Source of the DNA: Bacteroidales bacterium
GTDB lineage: Bacteria > Bacteroidota > Bacteroidia > Bacteroidales > WCHB1-69
Assembly (NCBI GenBank): GCA_017454945.1
Contig: JAFTCA010000010.1
Coordinates: 97,619 to 161,618 of the forward strand
DNA: 64,000 bases
Direction of reading: 5' to 3'
Every line of letters starts with the position of its first letter. Within the stretch, counting starts at the first letter, position 1. The notes below the pieces were generated by a model. The model was given only the letters and a program-made list of their open reading frames with translations, did no database searches and was not told the origin of the DNA. This document shows, piece by piece, positions 25,118 through 33,224 of the stretch. The translations under genes and the position numbers were made by a program.

Positions 25118-25675
25118 ATGACTAATCAAGAACATATAAAGCTTCTCCACCATGGGGAAGCTTTTTTTTCTGTCGCTCTTGTAGGCTTTCCAGGCGCTGG
25201 TAAGACCACTGTCGGGAAACAGCTGGCCCGAGCTCTTGACTATACGTTTCTTGATACAGACATCCTCTTTGGCGAACGATACGAACTTCCTGTCAATCAG
25301 TTTATTAAAACTTACGGGGAAACCATCTTCCGCAAATGCGAATACGACCTGCTGAGCGACATCGTGGAGCAGCCCTATACGGTTATCTCGTGTGGCGGCG
25401 GCACACCCTGCTACGCCAACGCCATGGATCTGCTGCTGCAGAACGCCTTTACGATTTACATCAAGATGGCGCCCAAATCGTTACAGCAACGGCTCGTCAA
25501 CTCCAAACGCATCCGCCCGCTGGTCAACAAGGAGTCGCCCGAAGAGGTGGCGGCCTACATCGAAAAGACGCTCCCCATCAGAGAAGCGTACTACAGTCGC
25601 GCCCACCTCATCTACAAAGGCGAGGATTTCCACATTGACGAACTGATACAAAACTTACCAATAGACAAGCTTTAA
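25118..25675 (+). CDS. aroK: shikimate kinase
   Basis: Phosphorylates shikimate in the aromatic amino-acid pathway. The 185-residue protein has Walker A GFPGAGKTTVGKQLA, the shikimate-binding DTDILF, the Arg in FRKCEYDLL, and the GGGTPC loop. ATG 25118 is the only in-frame ATG, GTG or TTG before the P-loop, although the P-loop then lies unusually far in (about residue 23). Codons 8-17 contain a complete intrinsic terminator (25139-25169). Transcription from the upstream protease gene would therefore meet a stop signal inside this gene. No separate promoter is obvious. The family assignment is secure. Confidence 0.9.
   Translation: MTNQEHIKLLHHGEAFFSVALVGFPGAGKTTVGKQLARALDYTFLDTDILFGERYELPVNQFIKTYGETIFRKCEYDLLSDIVEQPYTVISCGGGTPCYANAMDLLLQNAFTIYIKMAPKSLQQRLVNSKRIRPLVNKESPEEVAAYIEKTLPIREAYYSRAHLIYKGEDFHIDELIQNLPIDKL
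25139..25169 (+). terminator. intrinsic terminator inside the start of aroK
   Basis: Stem AAGCTTCTCC/GGGGAAGCTT (one G-T pair) with loop ACCAT, followed directly by eight T residues (25162-25169). It has the look of the C10 protease gene terminator but lies within aroK codons 8-17. Confidence 0.75.
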
Positions 25676-25698
25676 ATCGTCTTTTCTGTACAGAACAA

Positions 25699-28302
25699 CT
25701 ATTTGAACTTCGAAATGAGCGTCACTGAGCCCTGAAGTTGTATCTTCTTCTCGCCCGTCAGTGTCGGCACTTTCAATTCACAAACATAGAAATAGACCCC
25801 ATCCGACGACTTGCGTCCCGTGTGGCAATCGATGCCGTCCCAATTGATATTGGGGTCGGTGGTCTTATAAACCACTGTGCCCCAGCGGTTATAGAGAACA
25901 AAGTCCACCGAGTGGATGTTCTCGTTTTTGATGGGAACCAACTTGTCGTTAACGCCATCATCGTTGGGCGTGAAGACATTGGGCAACTCATACGACAAGC
26001 AATCGTCCACATCGAAGCAGGTCTCCTCGCTCATAGCCGACAGGTTACCAGCCGTATCGATGGCGGCCATGGCAAAGCAACCCACTACATACGACAAGCC
26101 CGTCAATTCGTAGCGACAGCGGTTGTCGTAGCAATTCTCACCGTTATTGACAATGGAATCGAAAATGGTGTACGGATCATTATAGGATGGCTTATAGTAT
26201 ATATAATACTGATACACATCTTGATAGGAAGTATCAGAAGAAAATGACCACTCGAACGTCACCGACTTGCAGTCGGTAGTGATGACCACTTCCGGAACCT
26301 CGGGGGGCGTATCATCCAAGGGGATGGCACACACGCGCTGCGACCTGTTGTACAACGGATAGACAGTGTCGTTGGCAAAATAGCCGCCCAACGAGCGAAC
26401 ATAATAGCAATACTGATGGCCATTCTCCAAGGCCTTGTCGGTGTAGGTCTGCTCGGTGGTCACAGCAATGGAATCATACTGATGGGTGGTTTCATTGTAC
26501 TTATACACAGTATATTCCGTATTTATCCACGGTACCGATTCTTGCCACGAAAGAATCACCTTGCAGTCGGACGGTGTGGCCCGCAGGAAAATGGAAGAAG
26601 CCTGGTCGGAGGATTCGATGTGGGTTTTCTTACCCCGCACCATGCCATAGATTTCCAGTTTGTAGATATAAGATGCCTCAACGGTATTCAACTGCCTATC
26701 CACAAACGAAGTGTCGTCGAGTGTCAGCAAACTGTCGAGCACCACAAACTGCCTGTTCTGGCTTGATGCACGACAGAGATGATAGCTATAGGGAGGCTCA
26801 AAGCGGGCCGAGTCGATGACGGCGGGTGCCAGCCATTTCACATTGATAACACCCTCCTGTAAATCAGTTTCTTCCACATCCACATTCGTAATCATAGGCG
26901 CATCCTGCAAGAGGCTGATGCAGGTCTCAGCCGACACGTAGCTTTCGGCGCCGTCGGCAAAGAAGGCCACCACACGATAGCAATACTCTGTGCCGTGCCT
27001 CAACGGAAATACGGAACCGTCGTCCACAAAGAGCGTATCCTGCCAACTGTGGGTGGCGCCAATCCAGCGATAGCCCGCCTCGGGCGGCATGCCCGTCTCG
27101 CAGTGCTCCGGCTCAAACGGATTCGACGAAATCCGTTTATAGATGTCATAACCCACCACATTGTCGCACTCGCTCTTCTCCCATGTCAAAGTCACCTCGT
27201 TGCCTATTGGCTCGGCTTGCAGATTTTCGGGACGCGGTGCCACTATTCTGATACGCAGCGTTTTAAATGATGCCAACTCGACTTGAGGACCATTATCCTG
27301 TGCCTTGAACAGCACCGAATACCACCCTTTCTGCACATGGTGGCATGTCGTATTCCACACAAACTGGCCTGTCACGGGCGGCTTCCCTTTCACTTCAGGG
27401 AAGATCGCACGAGGTTGCGTTCCACGGAAGGGACTTCCTGTGGCAGAGAGTGTTACACTTGTCGAGTTGGGATCGGTGGCAGTCACATTCAATTCGAGCA
27501 ACGTGCCCGCCAGCACGCAAGTGTCTTCAATGGTTTCTATATGCGGCGGCTGGTTGTTGCACGAGATGATATTGATCTGCATGTCGCGCACCACACTGCC
27601 TATCAACACGCCTGCGCGCCACTCCTGAATGAGGATGGCGATGTTGTACTCACCTTGCATCGTCGGCGAGTCCCATATCAGATCGCCCGTGTAGGGGTCG
27701 ATGGTGATGCTGGTGGAGGCAGTCGGCAACTGGTAGCCGGGAACCACCTCGCCATCATAGCCGCGGCACGAGATGAGACTATAGGAAAGGCTGTCGCCAT
27801 CGGGGTCGTAAGCACCGGGGTTATGGTAGTAGGGCACGCCCACACAGCCGTTGTCGATAGGCGGATTGAGCAACTGCGGCGAGTTGTTTCCGCCCAGGAA
27901 CGGATTGACTATCAGAATGGTTTCCAGAAAGAAGGGAATGTTGACCGAGTTGGGGATATTGACGATGCCCGCATTTCGGTTCGGGTCCTCAAAAGTAATC
28001 GAGTACTGCCCCGCCGCAGGAAAAGTGTGCTCAGCAATGTAAGTGTTCATGCTGATTTCGTTCTCCATGTTGATTTTGCGGGTACGGGTAATGGTCGATG
28101 TGGTGCCGTCGCCCCACAGCACGTCAATCTCGGGGCGGTCGGCGGGACTGGGCGTATAGGTGTAAGTGACAATCGTAAACTCATAGGTCAAACCTCCCTT
28201 GTAGCGATAGGTGATTTCACCGGCACGCTGATGAGTTGCCAACACGTAACTCATTCCCACAAAAAGAAAAAGAAGAACGAAAACAACTCTCTTCATCAGC
28301 AT
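25699..28302 (-). CDS. large secreted protein with type B (CHU_C) T9SS sorting domain
   Basis: An 867-residue surface or secreted protein. A signal peptide (RVVFVLLFLFVGMSYVLA) is followed by a repeat of beta-sandwich domains: a PKD-like N-terminal part (HQRAGEITYRYKGG, WGDGTTSTITRT), cadherin-like pieces (GAYDPDGDSLSYSL), then several fibronectin III-like domains (VTLTWEKSECDNVVGYDIYK, SYVSAETCISLL, CYYVRSLGGYF). The C-terminus is the gliding-motility-type B sorting domain (LPNVFTPNDDGVNDKLVP, YNRWGTVVYKT, DGVYFYVCELK). No enzyme domain is seen, so an adhesin or structural role is likely. ATG 28296 is an alternative start. It is divergent from bamD. Confidence 0.9.
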   Translation of the reverse strand: MLMKRVVFVLLFLFVGMSYVLATHQRAGEITYRYKGGLTYEFTIVTYTYTPSPADRPEIDVLWGDGTTSTITRTRKINMENEISMNTYIAEHTFPAAGQYSITFEDPNRNAGIVNIPNSVNIPFFLETILIVNPFLGGNNSPQLLNPPIDNGCVGVPYYHNPGAYDPDGDSLSYSLISCRGYDGEVVPGYQLPTASTSITIDPYTGDLIWDSPTMQGEYNIAILIQEWRAGVLIGSVVRDMQINIISCNNQPPHIETIEDTCVLAGTLLELNVTATDPNSTSVTLSATGSPFRGTQPRAIFPEVKGKPPVTGQFVWNTTCHHVQKGWYSVLFKAQDNGPQVELASFKTLRIRIVAPRPENLQAEPIGNEVTLTWEKSECDNVVGYDIYKRISSNPFEPEHCETGMPPEAGYRWIGATHSWQDTLFVDDGSVFPLRHGTEYCYRVVAFFADGAESYVSAETCISLLQDAPMITNVDVEETDLQEGVINVKWLAPAVIDSARFEPPYSYHLCRASSQNRQFVVLDSLLTLDDTSFVDRQLNTVEASYIYKLEIYGMVRGKKTHIESSDQASSIFLRATPSDCKVILSWQESVPWINTEYTVYKYNETTHQYDSIAVTTEQTYTDKALENGHQYCYYVRSLGGYFANDTVYPLYNRSQRVCAIPLDDTPPEVPEVVITTDCKSVTFEWSFSSDTSYQDVYQYYIYYKPSYNDPYTIFDSIVNNGENCYDNRCRYELTGLSYVVGCFAMAAIDTAGNLSAMSEETCFDVDDCLSYELPNVFTPNDDGVNDKLVPIKNENIHSVDFVLYNRWGTVVYKTTDPNINWDGIDCHTGRKSSDGVYFYVCELKVPTLTGEKKIQLQGSVTLISKFK

Positions 28303-28323
28303 TTAGCATTACTAATAATCTTG

Positions 28324-28331
28324 CAAAGGTA
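28324..28331 (-). promoter_or_regulatory. -7 element (TACCTTTG) for the CHU_C protein gene
   Basis: The minus strand reads TACCTTTG, 22 nt before the ATG at 28302. The bamD promoter on the other strand lies only about 50 bp away, so the two promoters share one short divergent region. Confidence 0.55.
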
Positions 28332-28381
28332 CAAAAAATTTGGGTGGTCGGGGAACGATGACAACATTACATTTTTTTTTG

Positions 28382-28389
28382 TACTTTTG
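28382..28389 (+). promoter_or_regulatory. -7 element (TACTTTTG) for the bamD cluster
   Basis: Followed by GCA. A start point about 6 nt downstream rules out the longer in-frame starts at 28340 and probably 28394, favouring ATG 28403. Confidence 0.55.
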
Positions 28390-28402
28390 CAAAATGCGAA
28401 AA

Positions 28403-29335
28403 ATGAACAGATACATATATAAGGCTTTGATTTTCATGGTGTTACTATCGCTCCAAGCCTCTTTTTCAAGGGCTGAGGGTGTGGTATATCCCATTTTCAA
28501 GGGTTTTTCTGTCTCTTCAACCGACATAACATCTTATAATTCAAAAGATAAAAAGAAAAAAGACAACCCCAGCAACACCCTGCGAAACAACAAGAAAGTC
28601 ACCTTTGAAACCTACGACTACAATTACCATCGGGCTGTAGATTTCTATAACAACGGGCAATATCTTTCTGCCGCGCGACTGTTCGAGGAGTTGTATCCGC
28701 TATCGTTAGGAACGCCTAAGGCCGACAGCATCTTGTACATGTTCGCCGACTGCTACTACCAGAATCAGGATTACACGTTGGCGGCTTTCCACTTCAAGGA
28801 TTACGCCCGTCGTTACCCTGGCAGCGACCGTGCCGAGACTGCCTACTTCATGTCGCTGAACGCCATTTTCAATGTGTCGCCACTGTACAGTTTAGACCAG
28901 ACCGACACCTACTATGCCATCGAGGAAATCAAGAGTTTTATTCTACAATATCCTGAAAGCAAGCATATTGAAGAGTGCAACTTGATGTTAGACAAGCTAA
29001 ACAACAAGTTGGCGAAGAAGGATTTTGAGATACTGAAACTTTACTACAACACATACAGTTACGAGGCCACACAAATCATGGCCAAGAACTTTTTCAAAAA
29101 CCATCCCTACAGTCCCTACGTGCCTGAGGCCATGTACATTTTGGTGCAGAACAATTTCAAATATGCCAAGAAGAGCGTGGCAGCCAAGCAGGAAGCGCGT
29201 TATCAGGCTTGCATAGATGCCTGTGAGATGTTATCGGCCAACTATCCCGAATCGACATATTTACCTGAGGCGCAGAAAATTGCAGCCGAAGCACAAAAAC
29301 AAATAGAAAGAATAAACAGTTCAAAAAAACAATAA
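28403..29335 (+). CDS. bamD: BamD-like outer-membrane assembly factor, no lipobox
   Basis: TPR-containing component of the BAM complex that folds outer-membrane barrels. From ATG 28403 the protein has about 310 residues: a hydrophobic signal (ALIFMVLLSLQASFSRAEG), a basic linker (NSKDKKKKDNP) and five helical-repeat pairs (YHRAVDFYNNGQYLSAARLF, ADCYYQNQDYTLAAFHFKDY, PESKHIEECNLMLDKLNNKL). BamD is normally a lipoprotein, but no Cys follows the signal here, which is unusual. It heads a tight co-directional cluster with rpoZ (5 nt away) and coaBC, an arrangement common in Bacteroidetes that supports the assignment. Confidence 0.85.
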   Translation: MNRYIYKALIFMVLLSLQASFSRAEGVVYPIFKGFSVSSTDITSYNSKDKKKKDNPSNTLRNNKKVTFETYDYNYHRAVDFYNNGQYLSAARLFEELYPLSLGTPKADSILYMFADCYYQNQDYTLAAFHFKDYARRYPGSDRAETAYFMSLNAIFNVSPLYSLDQTDTYYAIEEIKSFILQYPESKHIEECNLMLDKLNNKLAKKDFEILKLYYNTYSYEATQIMAKNFFKNHPYSPYVPEAMYILVQNNFKYAKKSVAAKQEARYQACIDACEMLSANYPESTYLPEAQKIAAEAQKQIERINSSKKQ

Positions 29336-29340
29336 AAACA

Positions 29341-29682
29341 ATGAAGACAGATTATCAGAAAGACAAAATCGAAAAGAATGCCATAACCCGCAACATTCGC
29401 GAATTTGACACGGATACGAACAACATTTACGAAACCGTAGCCATCCTTTCGAAACGTGCCAATCAGATTTCGACCGAGTTGAAGGACGAGATGCGCACCA
29501 AGATGCAAGAATTCAACACCACCACCGACTCGTTGGACGAGATTTTCGAAAACCGTGATCAGATTGAGTTGGCCAAGACTTACGAGCAGATGCCCAAACC
29601 CGCTTTGCTGGCCATCCACGAATTCGAAAACAAGGAAATCTATTATCGCGAAGGCGAAGAGCCCAAAGAAGACAAAGAATAA
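29341..29682 (+). CDS. rpoZ: RNA polymerase omega subunit, Bacteroidetes type
   Basis: A 113-residue protein of the Bacteroidetes RpoZ group, which helps RNA polymerase assembly. Visible features are the conserved core NIYETVAILSKRANQIS (the omega helix that clasps beta-prime) and the C-terminal acidic tail (REGEEPKEDKE). It sits 5 nt after bamD and 6 nt before coaBC, its standard place in this phylum. Confidence 0.9.
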   Translation: MKTDYQKDKIEKNAITRNIREFDTDTNNIYETVAILSKRANQISTELKDEMRTKMQEFNTTTDSLDEIFENRDQIELAKTYEQMPKPALLAIHEFENKEIYYREGEEPKEDKE

Positions 29683-29688
29683 CGAGTC

Positions 29689-30891
29689 ATGACAGAAGGC
29701 GCTCCCAAGCATGTCATTATCGGTATTACAGGTGGAATAGCGGCATACAAGGCCATGACGCTCATTCGCCTGTTCAAGTCGGCCGGCTGTGAGGTCAAGG
29801 TGGTGGCTACGACCAACGCCTTGGAGTTTGTCACGCCGCTCACCATTGAAACGCTGTCGCAGAACGCTTTGTACTGTGACACTTTCAAGCGGTCAGAGCA
29901 ATTTGACGTTCATCACATCTCGCATGCCGACTGGGCCGATTGCATGATTGTGGCGCCCGCCTCTGCCGACATCATCGGCAAGATGGCCAACGGCATTGCC
30001 GACGACGCCCTGTCCACCCTGCTGCTGGCCATAAAGAAGCCTCTGTTCATTGCCCCCGCGATGAACAACAAGATGTACGCAAACGAGGCCGTGCAGCGCA
30101 ATCTGGCCACCTTGCAACAGCAGGGCTGCCATATCATAGGACCCGCTGAAGGCTTCTTGGCATGCGGCACAACAGGCAAAGGCCGGATGGAAGAACCCGA
30201 GAAGATTTTTGACGATGTGATGGGCTATTTCAGTAAAGACCTGCCACTCAAAGGGAAACGGGCATTGGTAACCGCAGGACCCACCTACGAACCGATTGAC
30301 CCCGTACGCTTCATCGGCAACCACTCGTCGGGCAAGATGGGCTTCGCATTGGCAGAAGTGCTGGCCGACAAAGGAGCGGACGTGACGCTGGTGACCGGCC
30401 CCACCGTGCAGACCACCCAACAGTCGCACATCCACCGTGTGGATGTCACCACCGCCGCCCAGATGTACGAGGCCTGCCTCAAATATAGCGCCGACGCCGA
30501 CATCATCATCATGTCGGCCGCAGTGGCCGATTACACGCCGGCAGCACCCGCACCCGAAAAAATCAAAAAGAACGACTCGTCGCTACAACTGGAACTGGTC
30601 AAAACCACCGACATTCTGGCCTCACTCGGCAAAAACAAACGTGACGGCCAATACATTGTGGGCTTTGCCCTTGAAACAGAGAACGAACTGGCCAACGCCC
30701 AGACCAAACTCCATAATAAAAACCTCGATTTTATCGTTCTCAATTCCACTAAAACCCCGAAGAGCGGCTTCAACTACGACACGAACCAAGTAACCATCAT
30801 CGACCGCGACGGAAAGATTACGCCCTTCGACCTACAAGACAAACATAAAGTTGCGCAAAACATTGTGGACCATTTAATTGCAAAATTCTAA
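29689..30891 (+). CDS. coaBC: bifunctional phosphopantothenoylcysteine decarboxylase/synthetase
   Basis: Two steps of coenzyme A synthesis in one 400-residue chain. The CoaC half (residues 1-180) has the flavin-binding GITGGIAAYKAM, the catalytic His in VHHISHADW, the substrate motif PAMNNKMY and the cysteine loop ACGTTGKGRM. The CoaB half starts at about residue 185 with LVTAGPTYEPIDPVRFIGNH and SSGKMGFALAE, then SAAVADYTP and KIKKND. All key residues are intact. It lies in the bamD-rpoZ cluster. Confidence 0.97.
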   Translation: MTEGAPKHVIIGITGGIAAYKAMTLIRLFKSAGCEVKVVATTNALEFVTPLTIETLSQNALYCDTFKRSEQFDVHHISHADWADCMIVAPASADIIGKMANGIADDALSTLLLAIKKPLFIAPAMNNKMYANEAVQRNLATLQQQGCHIIGPAEGFLACGTTGKGRMEEPEKIFDDVMGYFSKDLPLKGKRALVTAGPTYEPIDPVRFIGNHSSGKMGFALAEVLADKGADVTLVTGPTVQTTQQSHIHRVDVTTAAQMYEACLKYSADADIIIMSAAVADYTPAAPAPEKIKKNDSSLQLELVKTTDILASLGKNKRDGQYIVGFALETENELANAQTKLHNKNLDFIVLNSTKTPKSGFNYDTNQVTIIDRDGKITPFDLQDKHKVAQNIVDHLIAKF

Positions 30892-30897
30892 CGCCCA

Positions 30898-32289
30898 ATG
30901 ACGATGTTAAAACGATACCTGCTTATTGCCCTGCTTCCGCTATTCATCCTGACAGCCTATGCACAGCCTGTCAAGGTGAAATTTGTAGGAAGAGACCGCC
31001 TCAACTGGGTATCGCTCGATAGCGTAGTGGTCACCAACCTGACACGCTCGTGGTCGGAAACCGTTGTGGCTCCCGACTCCGTCATCGAGTTGGCCATCCA
31101 GACCGGCGTTGCCTGCTACAATACCAACAAGAAGCCCACTTTAACGCAGAATGTGCCCAACCCCTTCTACGGAACCACCGACGTAACGCTTTATCTTCCG
31201 CAAGAAGAGACCGTCCACTTTGCCATTTTCGATATCTTGGGCAAGGAAGATGTGCAGAAGAGTTTGAAACTGGGTGCTGGCTACCACACCTTTAGAATCA
31301 CCCTCAACCAGGCACAAACCTACTTCTTCACCGCCTCCACCTCGGCAGGCATCAGCTCCATCAAAATGGTGAACCTCAAGAAAGGCGGCAGTGACCGAAT
31401 AGAATACACTGGCTGGAAACACGACAACACAGCCTCCACACTGAAAAAGAGCACATGCCAAGCTTTTGCCTTAGGCGACAAAATGCAATATGCGGCTTAC
31501 GCCAACGTCTATGGAGAGAAGGTCGTGCGCACCGTTACCCAATGCCAGTACGAAGATGCCACCATCCTCTTCGATATGATGCCTCAAACCCACCTGGTTG
31601 ATCAAATTGTAGGTGAAACAAGCAAAGGTATCTCCTTCACAGCCAACTATATTTACGACAGCGACAAACATCTTACACAGATAACTGTCAATGACTCGGC
31701 AGACAGCACCTCAAACATCTATTTCTCCTACTTGAACAACCGCATCCAAGCGGTAAAATACCAAGACGGTAACAAGAAAGGCAACGACATCCGCAGTTGC
31801 CACTTTGCCTACAACAATATCGGACTGCTGCAGCAACGTGTGGAGATATTTGGCAATGATACCTTATCGGTGGAACAATTTGTGTACGACAACAACATGT
31901 GGCTGACTGCCATTATCGTCGGCGGCGACACCAATGTCGTCAAGGCTCATTACGACCGCAACGGCAACATCGCTCAACTCTATACACAAGAGATTGATTC
32001 TTCGGGAAATGTTACCGACAAGAAGCTGGAGTTCAAATACGACTACCATCGCAAACCTTATTTCAACACCGACTACCTGTTTACTGAAGAACTCTATCCA
32101 CACGCCATGCCCGAAGTGACAAGACTTAAAGGATTGGCCTACAACAATATGACAGCCTATATCACGGCAGGCATCCAGTGGGTTCACGACTACAACGACG
32201 ATGGTCTGCCCATTTCCATCGTCAAGACGAAAGACAAAGCCAAAGGAGATGATTTTTCCATTTTACACATCTTCTACAAAGAATATTAA
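30898..32289 (+). CDS. secreted protein with an N-terminal T9SS-like beta domain
   Basis: A 463-residue exported protein: signal peptide (KRYLLIALLPLFILTAYA), then at about residues 80-160 a domain that strongly resembles a type A T9SS sorting domain or the beta domain that opens many FISUMP proteins (QNVPNPFYGTTDVTLYLP, HFAIFDILGKEDVQ, YFFTASTSAGISSIKMVNL). The remainder is beta-rich with repeated Y-D/N patterns (TANYIYDSDKHLTQITVND, CHFAYNNIGLLQQRVE, FVYDNNMWLTAII, AHYDRNGNIAQL), like RHS/YD-type or DUF4595-type sheets. The sorting-like domain is not at the C-terminus, so it probably does not act as a secretion signal. ATG 30904 is an alternative start. Function unknown; surface location inferred. 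Confidence 0.7.
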   Translation: MTMLKRYLLIALLPLFILTAYAQPVKVKFVGRDRLNWVSLDSVVVTNLTRSWSETVVAPDSVIELAIQTGVACYNTNKKPTLTQNVPNPFYGTTDVTLYLPQEETVHFAIFDILGKEDVQKSLKLGAGYHTFRITLNQAQTYFFTASTSAGISSIKMVNLKKGGSDRIEYTGWKHDNTASTLKKSTCQAFALGDKMQYAAYANVYGEKVVRTVTQCQYEDATILFDMMPQTHLVDQIVGETSKGISFTANYIYDSDKHLTQITVNDSADSTSNIYFSYLNNRIQAVKYQDGNKKGNDIRSCHFAYNNIGLLQQRVEIFGNDTLSVEQFVYDNNMWLTAIIVGGDTNVVKAHYDRNGNIAQLYTQEIDSSGNVTDKKLEFKYDYHRKPYFNTDYLFTEELYPHAMPEVTRLKGLAYNNMTAYITAGIQWVHDYNDDGLPISIVKTKDKAKGDDFSILHIFYKEY

Positions 32290-32309
32290 TCTAAATAAAT
32301 CGTGCTGAC

Positions 32310-33206
32310 ATGAAAAAATTCGCATTATGCTTATTGATATTTTGCCTTGCACTTAGCGGCATGGCACAGGATTTTCAATGTCAGATTTCCATCAACTCAA
32401 GCAAGATTTCCGGCTCTAACCGCAACCGATACAACGCATTGCAACAAGAGCTCTATCGTTTCGTCAACGACCGGAAATGGTGCCAGTACAACCTCAAGAC
32501 CAACGAGCGTATTGAGTGTGCCATCATGATAACCTTAGATGCCGTTAGTGGCGATGAATTCACGGGTACGATGACCATCCAGTTGCAGCGCCCCATTTAC
32601 GGAACAAGCTATAAATCAACCGTTCTTAATTTCCAAGACAAGAACGTCAAATTTACATACGCCGAAGGGGATCCTTTGGAATACTCCGACAACACCAACC
32701 TGTCGCAGTTCACCTCGCTGATTGCCTTCTACCTCAATCTTTTCCTGGCTGTCGATTTCGACACCTTCTCGATGAATGGCGGTGCTCCCTACTACTCTAA
32801 ATGTCAGAATATTGTAAACTTAAACCAAACCTCAAAGGAACCTGGCTGGAAAGTTTACGAATCGGGACAAAACAACCGCTACTGGATTATGGAGAACCTG
32901 ACTAACAGCAACTACGGCAAATTGCACGAGTTCCTGTACAAGTACCACCGTCTGGGACTGGACGTGATGGCCGAATCGCCTGATGCTGGCCGTGCCGTCA
33001 TTGCCGAGAGCTTGCGACTGCTGCAAGATGTTCATAAACAGAAATCTAACATCTACATGGTGCAAATGTTGGTACACGCCAAATCCGACGAGATTGTCAA
33101 TATCTTTAAACAAGGAACTCCCAGCGAAAAAACGCAGGTGTTGAATATCATGAAGCAGATCGACGCTTCCAACCAGTCGAAATACAACGCTATCAACCAA
33201 CAATAG
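32310..33206 (+). CDS. DUF4835 protein (PorD-like, T9SS-associated)
   Basis: A 298-residue secreted or periplasmic protein of the DUF4835 family, named PorD in some T9SS annotations. Signal peptide MKKFALCLLIFCLALSGMAQ, then the family pattern: FQCQISINSSKISGSNRNRY, LYRFVNDRKWCQYN, IECAIMITL, LQRPIYGTSYKSTVLNFQD and a helical C-terminal half (DAGRAVIAESLRLLQDVHKQ). It is regularly found between coaBC and recN in Bacteroidetes, as here. The gene order and length (about 300) support the call. A role in T9SS is from naming and phylogenetic distribution rather than seen in the sequence. Confidence 0.85.
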   Translation: MKKFALCLLIFCLALSGMAQDFQCQISINSSKISGSNRNRYNALQQELYRFVNDRKWCQYNLKTNERIECAIMITLDAVSGDEFTGTMTIQLQRPIYGTSYKSTVLNFQDKNVKFTYAEGDPLEYSDNTNLSQFTSLIAFYLNLFLAVDFDTFSMNGGAPYYSKCQNIVNLNQTSKEPGWKVYESGQNNRYWIMENLTNSNYGKLHEFLYKYHRLGLDVMAESPDAGRAVIAESLRLLQDVHKQKSNIYMVQMLVHAKSDEIVNIFKQGTPSEKTQVLNIMKQIDASNQSKYNAINQQ

Positions 33207-33224
33207 CCTCAACAGCCATCTCCC

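Noticed and set aside
28340..28402. Upstream start of the bamD frame
   Set aside because: It precedes the promoter element at 28382 and would add a non-signal sequence before the signal peptide.
27283..28422. 379-codon open frame on the plus strand
   Set aside because: It lies entirely opposite the type B T9SS protein gene and its promoter region; the sequence is low in recognisable motifs and His/Arg-rich, as expected of a shadow frame.
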